NCBI GenBank assembly: GCA_904066235.2
Contig: CAJFCV020000002.1
Coordinates: forward strand, 6,820,001-6,884,000
DNA: 64,000 bases
Direction of reading: 5' to 3'
Origin: Bursaphelenchus xylophilus
Taxonomy: Eukaryota; Nematoda; Chromadorea; Rhabditida; Aphelenchoididae
Under the pieces are notes generated by a model, which was not told the origin of the DNA, did not search any database, and saw only the letters and a program-made list of their open reading frames with translations. Below are positions 55,922-64,000 of this stretch, piece by piece. Made by a program: the position numbers and the translations under genes. Position 1 is the first letter of the stretch. Every line of letters starts with the position of its first letter.

Positions 55922-57556
55922 TTATTTACAATGTAAAAATGAACTTAATGGAGATGGAGAGGACGCTTGTCTATTGCTCATATTGTATTGCACTACCTGA
56001 TCGGTGGTGAACATGTAATATCGAGGGCTCTCGGTGTGTCTGCCCTCCATTATTCCAGCTCTCATATCCTCAGGCAAATGCGGGAAGACGGCGTTTTTGT
56101 CACCCAACAAAGAAGGGCGATTCGTCTTCAGATTGTAGGTCGCATAGACGTTGCCCTAACGAAAGAAAGATCAATTAGAAATTATAATACTTACATCCAG
56201 AAGAATCACACTGTCATTTGCCATAGGAAAAGCCGCACTTGGGAAGAATAACACACGACTGTGGAGTCTGAAGGGGCTCCCTTCCACAGCTTTGAATCCC
56301 TCTCTGCCTTCTTCATACTGGTAAACATCCCGGTCTTCGATCAATGCCAATCTTTGTCCATCCGAAACAGCTACCGTAATCCTGGATGGAGCCCCAGGAA
56401 ATACTTTATTCAGTCTCTGAGGGCCCTTTAAATACTCGTGCTTATCATTGAAAGTCCACACTGAATTGTCAGCAAAGACAAACAAATGCCCTGAGGGGGA
56501 GGTGGTGATTGTCCATAGACCGGTTGGGCATTTGGAATCCTGATCATCTTCATGACTGGCAGCATTTAGAGTTTGAGGAATCGAAGACTCGGTCTTGGGA
56601 TCGTAGATTCCCCTCAGGCGTTCAACGTCATCGGCGTTTATCACCGGTAATTCTTCACCATTTTGGCGTTGAAAAATTGGGAACATGACCGAATTTGGGT
56701 CGCTGGTATGGTCTAGACCAAGGACATGGCCAATCTCGTGTACAAGGACCAGAAAGAGATCAATCTTGCCGGGTTCCTGCTTCTGGAAAACTCCCCATTT
56801 CTCGTTTTCTCTCAACCAAATCGTCGATTTAACTGGGTCGGAAGCCGTTCCAACAGAGAACGATGACTTGTCGGTGTTATTTACGGGATTTCCATTGTCA
56901 AACCGAATAATAATATCAGCATTTTGGGCGGTTCTGACCTCCACAAATTCAATGGCAATCACAATTTCCCAGGCCGAAAATGCTTGTTTGATCAATTCTC
57001 TGTAATTACACTTAGATAGCTGTATGTTTAAGCATACCTAACGTCAGTTGGCCGAATTCTGCGTGGGAAAGAAGCAATTCCATAATTGATGCTCACCTTT
57101 TCCCAGATTTTGTTCCGTTTATTCAGTCGGATATCTTTATTCCCACATCTTTTACGAGTAATTGCAGATTTTGTAGCCAAATCGACATTGCCTGAGGGGT
57201 TTAAACCCATGAATTTTTGGAAAAGCCTGTAGAAAATTATAATTTGGTTAAAAATATTACCTTATTCCGTCTTCGAATTTTTGCTTGGGCTTCAAATATC
57301 CAAAAGAATTTAAATATTCCTGCAAGGAAGTTAGATAAGTGTAAAAAACGTTAATTGTGTTACGTAAACTTACATTTATTGTAACCCGATCGACCTCTGT
57401 TTCCTCGATTTTCGCGCTTTGTTCATCTACAGCCGCATTTATTCGATCTTGTTGTTCAGAATCCACATGATCTGATTTCTGATCGTGCAAAACGGAGATA
57501 CAAGCAGAAGAAAAAGAGAATAGAAATAAGGAAAGAGTTACAGAAAGGAGTTTCAT
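55922..57556 (-). CDS. matrix metalloproteinase (secreted, hemopexin-like C-terminus)
   Basis: Five exons: 57556-57374, 57319-57261, 57226-57038, 56999-56195 and 56155-55922, about 489 residues. It has a signal peptide (MKLLSVTLSLFLFSFSSAC). In the propeptide, 'EYLNSFGYL' and the cysteine switch appear as KRCGNKD rather than PRCGxPD. The catalytic domain carries HEIGHVLGLDH and the Met-turn (NSVMFP), with 'ADIIIRF' and 'LVLVHE' on the usual strands. The remainder ('GLWTITTSPSGHLFVFADN', 'DREVYQYEE'-like blades) resembles a hemopexin propeller. It degrades extracellular matrix; nematode relatives are the ZMP proteins. No furin site is obvious after the switch. Confidence 0.9.
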
Positions 57557-58066
57557 GCTGAAAATACTGTCGAATAAATGGGGGAAACAAGTAAAACCAC
57601 GAGGGAAAACAAAAACATTTCAGGATTACTGTAAAAAACAAAGAAAAATGGAAAACATCTTGAAAAGTCATGTCCCATAAAGTAAAATTCCATTAAAAAG
57701 TTTTGTTTTTCTCAGAAAAAGAGACGAAACGATCGGGTTACCTCCGGGTAATTGTCGGAAACATGTTCTGGAGTCCCTTCTTGGGTAATTTGAAAACTGA
57801 ATCCCAGGGTTTCGATAATCTGCAGTGAACGGGGAGAAGGAAAAGGCCTCCAAAACAGACCGTTTTCAGCAAAGTTCAAGGGTACTCATTAATCAAAACA
57901 ACTAATTACTCGCTTACAGGCCCGTTTCTTCATTCTCTTCATCTTGACTTTTATAATTACAACTTTTATGGTAAATTTTAATTATTTTGAAGTTTGAACG
58001 TTACAAATTGCGATTTTACATAATCTTATTTAATCATGAGTATTAACCGAATAAAAATTATAACAT
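57557..58066. other. intergenic between metalloproteinase and Nup85
   Basis: Promoter of the metalloproteinase and 3' flank of the nucleoporin gene; no distinct feature. Confidence 0.35.
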
Positions 58067-60286
58067 TCAATGTAACTTCATTGACAGTGCGTTACACAAC
58101 GAGTGACGGAGCTGCCCAACTTTAGTTACTAATTCTGCCTGATCGAAGTCATTATCAGCATTCTTCTTCGGATTGATGATATCATTTTGCACAAGAAAGA
58201 TGTTAACTGCCCGCATTAGGTCCATAATTGATTCTTGATTGAGTTGTGGGAGCTGAAGAGCAAGACTTTATGTTGACCAATGCAAAAAATAGAATAAAAA
58301 AATAGCTTACATCAAGGAATTCGTTGGCTGCCGGATCCAGAAGTTTGCTCATCTGATCGAATAAAATAAGTTGGAAATGGATGGGAGCCGTTCCAAACCT
58401 GACCAATTCATAAAGCCGGGTCGCCGCTTCTTTTGCCTGGCCATCCAATAAGCATCTTCTGAATTGGTAAAACCTCTGAAGGAGCATTAGAGTTGGATAC
58501 TGGTAGAAGGCGTCAGGAGGGGCGTCAAAGATCCTAAGATTGGTCACTGAATCGGCGGTCACATTCTCCAAGAGAAGGTTAGACACTTCTTCAATCAACT
58601 CATTTTGCTGAGATTTTAGAGCCCAACAGAGAGCTTCATTAAAACTTTTCTTGGACGAATATCTAAATGCAAAAGTATTTTAATTATCGTTAACTGAACT
58701 CACGTTTGGATCATTTCTCTGCTGATGCTGACCTTGGTCTTCGGCAGATCCAATCTCAAAGCCAAATTCCAGAACCAATCAGCCTTCTTGAACGATGTAA
58801 ATGTCAACTTCTCAACCTTGTCATCCAAAAAATCCTTCGGAAATTCGGTTCCGCAGTAAAACAGATAATCTGGGGCCAGATTCCAGTAATCCGAATACAA
58901 AAGAGAGTCTCCATAATCAATCAGCAACTTGGATCTTACACTCAACTCAGTCTGTTGCCTTTGGCCATTCTCGTCGAACTGATTACACAAAGGATCTACT
59001 AATTCGGCCAGCGCATTCATTGTGTATGGATCATGTTTTTGGAAGATGTCGCAAAGATGAACTGGAAACCACCAGAAACCGCTGGATCGACAAATCTCCA
59101 AGAGCATTTCTTGGCATCGTTTTGAGAGGACAGAGAATATTAACTTGTCCAATGGAGTTGAAAGTTGCTCGACTTGTGAAAGCGATGGATTTGAAAGTGC
59201 TTCGTAAATGGTCTATAAAAATATGTAAATATTAATAATCACAATAAACTTACTTTAGCAACATTGGCTACGTTATCCAAATCACAAGCAGGAGTTGAGA
59301 AGAGAACATACGCTGGCAATAACTCGTACCAGGAGTCAAAACAGTGCTGGGTTACTTGAACATAACTTTCCGCCTTCCCTAACAACACGCCTGATATGGT
59401 TTGGAACAAATCTGAATCAGCAAACGAATTCGCTCTTACTGCCTCACGAACTTTCTAGATGACATAGTCATTTGATGTAAGATAACATACCCTCTGTGCT
59501 TCAACGAATTCCTCAGGGCTAAAATCGGGATTTTCAAAGACCAAAGAAAAAGCTTCCATGAAATAAGTCATCTGTTGGAGTTTCAGGTCAGTGCTATACC
59601 GCGAATTATTCCTCAGCAACGTCTGCGCAGTTGTAAAGTCAGCTTGGAATACCGAATAAAACAACTAAAAGATTGGAAAAATAACCTGTATCGACTTACA
59701 GCATTAACATAAGATGGATGGAGATCAGGCCTCTCAACTGATTCCAAAACTTCTGATACCCTTGATTTGGCTGACTCTCCCATTAAATATGAAGCCCATT
59801 CCATAAGATCTTTTACAATGAGACTGTCTTTCGGTCTAAAGTAAACGAATTCAACCAGTGACCACAAAACATCTGCACTTTCCAACTCCATCCTCAGACG
59901 TTTTTCCTCAAACGGAAGATCTGATTTTGCTTTCAAACGAGCAACCACATCTCTTATTGAATCTCGATAACGAGCACTTAATTCCACGGTTCTAAAATGA
60001 TCAAATCATACGTTGTAACCCTAATTTACCAAACCAAGGTAAAACATCTTACAGTTCAAGCGGCAGAATTTCTCCATGTTCAGATGATATTTCTTGTGTT
60101 TCGCAGAAGATACCTAAAAATACAAATCTCTAAGAAAGGAAACTTACGGTGAAACTGATAGATCAGTTTTCTGGTCAAGAGAGAATCAAGGAATGTAGAA
60201 TTGGAAGCATTGGCCTTCAAAAAAGCTTGAGATCGCTGAGGTACATTGTATTTAAACGTTTCCGGACCTTCGATGTGGATGTCCAT
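58067..60286 (-). CDS. npp-2: nucleoporin Nup85
   Basis: Eight exons: 60286-60148, 60113-60053, 59991-59700, 59664-59491, 59454-59254, 59212-58704, 58662-58311 and 58252-58067, about 637 residues. The protein is all-helical, without membrane segments. 'SGFWWFPVHLCDIFQKHD', 'LLIDYGDSLLYSDYWNLAPD' and YLFYCGTEF are the hallmark Nup85 blocks in which short helices of the ancestral coatomer element repeat. 'WALKSQQNELIEEVSNLLLE' near the end continues the solenoid. Nup85 is a stem member of the Nup107-160 (Y) complex of the nuclear pore. The start is the first ATG, followed by MDIHIEGPETFKYNVPQRSQ. Confidence 0.85.
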
Positions 60287-60635
60287 CCTGATTTACAAGA
60301 TCTGAAAACGAAAGTCGGACTTTTTACAAAATAATTATTTTGGCGCGTTCATTCTTCCATTTTTCTAGAAAAGGAATCGCAATGATGAAAGAAAATGGGA
60401 TGTGCAGGAAAAGCTCAGGTAAACCTAATGAAGTAATATAAGCCTTGGATGGAGCATCTTTTAACATTAACCGAATTTTGCAGTAGCTCAACCCATAGTA
60501 AAATTTAAAACCCAGAAAATTTTGTCACCATGACCCCTTTTCTAGATAACAAAAAATTTTCAGCAGAAAATTAGACAAAAAGCATATATCGCGCATTGAT
60601 GGCTTCCTGCTATCAGTCTGCATCTACCGACGAGG

Positions 60636-61937
60636 ATGCGGCTGCAACCTGAAACGTTTTCGGTTTTTTGTGCCCTATACGTCAAATTATCAAGTGAATT
60701 GAAACATCTACAGAGACTTCGGGTAATTATTTCTCACTCATTAGAAATTGTGTTCAGTTATGTACCCTTTAGGTACTTTCTCTACGTGGTCGAACGTTTA
60801 TATTTAAATCAATAACTCGTATCTATGTATATGTTCATGAATGGAATGTTTCCATTCGCAGTGATCCGAATGCCCGTCTTCAGTATGGACAGAAAACGGG
60901 TACTTTCGAGGAATTTACCGACTTTTTCTTTCACGTCCAGCCAACGATAACTGGACTGATCACATCTGGCTATGGGCAATACCCTGATTATTTAAACATC
61001 AACTGGTTTATTTGGGATTATCCGTGTATAGCATGTAAGTTTATTTATGCGAAAAAAATTCTTTCAGCTATTAGAAACTACAATTTGAACAATGTATGTA
61101 TCACAGCCATGATTTTGTACTATTTTGGGAGTGAGTTGAACCCAATTCATGTGTTCCCGGGGATCCTTGCCAGATATAATGTAAAAAATTGTCCCAGTAT
61201 ATTACCACCGATGAAACTCAAAGAAATTACGCTCGACTTATGTCAGCAGTAAGGCCATACCGGTATAAACACAAGTTGTTTAGAGAAACAATAACAGGAA
61301 CGATATCTCATCATAATATCCACACAATCTACTTCGATCTCTCTCCTTATTTTAGTTCACCCTATTCATTTGCTTCCGGATTAGAACCGTACGTTTTACT
61401 GATTAATCTAACACTTTTATCAACAGAAACTCTAGATTAGTGTCATCCCTCAAAAATGTGAATGTAATTATGAAGATGAAGTCAGGTTACTATGTTTACA
61501 ATAAAAACAGGTCAATGTTGGCTATGGTGGACTCCCTGTTTGTATGTGGTGTCCGATTAGATTCTTTCAAAGTGTCATTGATCGAGTTGGCAAGACTAAT
61601 CTCTTTTTATTCATTTCATGTTTAGGGATGCGTCCCCATTCGTCGGAATTACGTGGATTGGATGTATCAGGACCTTGTAGATGAGTTACAAAGAATTGCA
61701 TTTTCTGGAATTACAACCACTTTCGAAGTTAAACTGCGGGTTAAACTTCATCAAGCATGGACCTTAAAACAAGTAGCTCAAGCCCATTTAAGTTGTCTGG
61801 ATCCAGGGAATACGGTCGACCGGATTCAGGCACTGGTCGAGAAGACGGAAATTAAGTTCACTCACCGGATCGGTCGGCTGACTGTAAAGTTCAAGATTGA
61901 GCATGACATGAACGCACCGAGATACAAACCTTACTAA
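60636..61937 (+). CDS. unrecognised protein, possibly F-box-associated type
   Basis: Exons about 60636-60722, 60773-61034, 61068-~61133, 61174-~61232, ~61269-61388, 61426-61540 and 61626-61937, about 340 residues. Phase fits at most joins; the third junction is uncertain. A start at MRLQPETFSVFCALYVKL is proposed because the frame is closed further upstream. The sequence has nematode F-box-associated flavour (a 'CPSILPPMKLKEITLDL' block) but no clear F-box. The C-terminus ('YVDWMYQDLVDELQRIAF', 'LTVKFKIEHDMN') looks folded. It is convergent with the acetyltransferase gene. Confidence 0.45.
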
Positions 61938-62001
61938 ATTCATAGTGCCTTTATTTGTTTACAGTACTGTTATCGTTTATACTAATTTACATAAAATGAG
62001 G

Positions 62002-64000
62002 TCAGTTGTACGTCGAGAACGGGACATTCTCCTTGCTCTTAACTTTTAAAAGCATGGGTTTAACATAACGTCGTCGAAGAGAGCATAACGTAGAGTAGAA
62101 GGGCGTTTCCTAATACAATAAGTCATGAATTTAATGACTCACAATGTTTATCTGAAGTTTATCGCTAAGAATGAAGGTCATGTCAGCAATGATCATGGTC
62201 TCGAGGATATCTCTGGTATCTATCCCGGTTTGTTCCTTCATTTCTCGAAGATTAAGAGTTTCTGTGTCATACAATTTAGCTCTGAGATAACTCATCAAGA
62301 CAGAAAACCAGTATTGTCTATAAGTTTTGAGACCGGCATCACTCAGGGGATGTTCAGGAGACCCGACTTTTCGTTCGCGTATTGAAAGCTGGTAACCTGC
62401 AAATTTCGAACCATTAGTTTTGCGACGTAGTTATAAGTCACTCACTGAGATCTATCAAGAAAAGACCATACTGTTTTCTCTGCATCCACGGCAGAACCAA
62501 GAGACAACTTAAATTATTGTTTGCCACAGGTTTGATCTCCTGAAAAAAATAATGCAATCGATTACAACTACCTTTGAAAAGTAGCCAGCCACTGTGTACT
62601 CAGAACCTGACGTTTCTATCAGGACGTAGAATTTGAAGCCATCAGTCTCGAAATGAACGGCTTTTGATCCAATAAATGTTTTCGCAAACAAGGATAATCG
62701 ACGGCAGAATATCTGAAAAGAAAATACGGTTCTTCTCGAGAAACTTACCGTTTCTTTCTGACCATGGATTTCATAAACATTAAGTTTACCTTCGGAATAT
62801 ATCAATTCTCCCGGAGGTTGTTTCAATTCGCACATTCCAATATGTTGAATTAATTGAGTTAAGGAAGGAAGGGTTGCTAAACATTTCGGGCAGAAGCCAA
62901 CACGATCAGTTTGTGGAAGAATGGTACTCAAGAAGTTGTAAAACTTGGGGCGATAGGCGACGTTACCATAGAAGAAAACGGGCCTAAAATAATTAAAATG
63001 ACATGACTTTTTGAAAAAACAAAGCGAAGTCACTTAATTCATGGATCGACTTTTATAAACAAGTATTACGGCGATGGGGAGGGTGGAATGGGGATATCGA
63101 ATCTGAAAACCGCTACCTCCGCCGGGGAGCCGAGATAATCGACCAACAAATTTGACCAACAAAGTTACCCCGAATAGTTTTCTTTCACAAAGACCGCGGA
63201 AGCGAACCAAATGGCAACCGTTTATAATTTTTTTGCAAGCTCGGATCCATGTGGACTCGAACCAGAAAAGTTAAAGACGCGCGCTTCCAGACCACCGGAC
63301 TATTCAGGTTGCTCTTCCTCTGCTTTGGGAAGGGAGAACCATGAAATTCGGTCAAACTTGTTGGTCGATTATCTCGGCTCCAAGAGGCCGGTGGAAGTAG
63401 CGATTTTCAGATTCGATATCGCTGTCCCACTCTTTCCATCGCTGTAGCACCGTTTACAAAATCGACCCGTGATTTAAGTGACTTCCCTTGTTAGTTATTG
63501 TAGCAACTAACCGCTTATCCTTGGAGGTTTTCTTTCTGTCATTGTCCACATTTCCTACCGTAACGTAAGGAACATAAGCCATTTCATCGTCATCGTTTTT
63601 CCGATTTTCAAATTCATCCATCTGCTCTTCTGTAAAATGTGAAAAAGCCGAATCGGAAGATCCAATGCAGTTAAACTGAGATGAATTCGGTTTCAATGAT
63701 TCTGCTATCTGCGAGATCAAACGTAATCTTTTAGATTCGAATTCAACGTCAGATGGTTCTTTCGTGGATTTCTGTTTGATCTTAACTGGAGACATTTTAG
63801 GCGACCTCGTATCTAGAAAACAGGTTACTTTTAATAGAGCATTGACAACCTTTAGGTCTAACGAGGGTATCTTCCTTTGAAGATCCAGGTCTTTCTTCCT
63901 TCACCTTCTTATGAGATATCGACTTGACGGCCTTATGCTTTCTTTTAGGATCAACTTTTTCGTTATGCTTGTCACATGCCGGACATAACCATTTCCGGGC
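62002..64000 (-). CDS. MYST histone acetyltransferase, possibly KAT6-like (5' end beyond the window)
   Basis: Exons from the right edge: 64000-63850, 63812-63512, 62983-62749, 62712-62572, 62539-62446, 62396-62143 and 62109-62002. The first visible exon ends a Cys-rich domain (RKWLCPACDKHNEK, PHD-like), then a Lys/Ser-rich linker. The MYST core follows: a C2HC finger (FCPKCLATLPSLTQLIQHIG then MC), 'FYVLIETSGSEYTVAGYFSK', the catalytic Cys in NNLSCLLVLP, acetyl-CoA loop QRKQYGLFLID, and the catalytic Glu in VGSPEHPLSDAG. The usual loop is QRKGYG, so one Gly is replaced by Gln. PHD plus MYST suggests the MOZ/KAT6 group. A foldback element fills the intron 63511-62984. Confidence 0.85.
63020..63490. 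mobile_element. foldback element E2 in an intron of the MYST gene
   Basis: The right end (AAGTGACTTCCCTTG then TTA) is the inverse of CAAGGGAAGTCACTT, identical over 15 bases to element E1. The left end is decayed (CAAAGCGAAGTCACTTA). The arms, about 140 bp, share CGATATCGAATCTGAAAA and GGAGCCGAGATAATCGACCA. The core holds a tRNA-like module on the minus strand: A box TAGTCCGGTGG (63302-63292) and B box GGTTCGAGTCC (63263-63253), with a Lys-like anticodon region (GTCTTTAAC). Confidence 0.8.

Noticed and set aside
1..64000. CRISPR arrays, bacterial operons or phage genes
   Set aside because: Intron-rich animal genes occupy the window throughout; no direct-repeat/spacer pattern was seen.

Overview
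This window is nuclear DNA of a nematode. Genes are split by many tiny introns (about 31-70 nt, mostly GT...TTTAG or TTTCAG). Several products match well-known nematode or animal proteins: troponin C (tnc-2), the mitochondrial calcium uniporter (mcu-1), an EGF/LIN-3-type ligand (lin-3), an atypical soluble guanylate cyclase, Nup85 (npp-2), a MYST acetyltransferase and a bMERB/EHBP1-like protein. I cannot name the species. Gene spans below run from start to stop codon and include introns. Exon joins were worked out by hand from splice sites and reading-frame phase.

1-13 kb: the C-terminal part of a bMERB protein with a MITE in an intron; a tail-to-tail pair of paralogous unknown genes sharing a promoter layout; about 2.5 kb of quiet DNA; a small ORF; a secreted Cys-rich protein; a secreted precursor with repeated furin-like sites before GLFG peptides; a five-finger C2H2 protein. 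13-18 kb: troponin C, a small unknown gene directly upstream on the same strand, two possible small ORFs, and the calcium uniporter. 18-28.5 kb: repeat-rich, with a 1.75-kb foldback element, a long gene made of repeated ~80-residue modules, two further inverted-repeat elements and an apparently gene-free stretch.

28.5-44 kb: an EGF-family ligand precursor, a heme-binding guanylate cyclase whose intron holds a 1-kb foldback element, a fatty-acid amide hydrolase convergent with it, 3.7 kb without genes, a class A GPCR, and a saccharopine-dehydrogenase-like oxidoreductase convergent with the GPCR. 45.7-54.4 kb: a second multi-module gene of the same architecture as the one at 22-25 kb; a divergent pair of homologous unknown genes with a 173-bp shared promoter; a 92-residue single-pass membrane protein. 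54.4-64 kb: inverted-repeat elements, a matrix metalloproteinase, Nup85, an unrecognised gene, and a MYST acetyltransferase that runs off the right edge.

The strongest candidates for undescribed biology are: (a) three foldback elements sharing CAAGG-type ends, two with TTA duplications, each enclosing a different tRNA-like Pol III module; (b) the two genes built from arrays of putative beta-grasp modules plus one shared C-terminal domain; (c) the divergent homologous pair at 49.3-53.8 kb; and (d) the GLFG proprotein.
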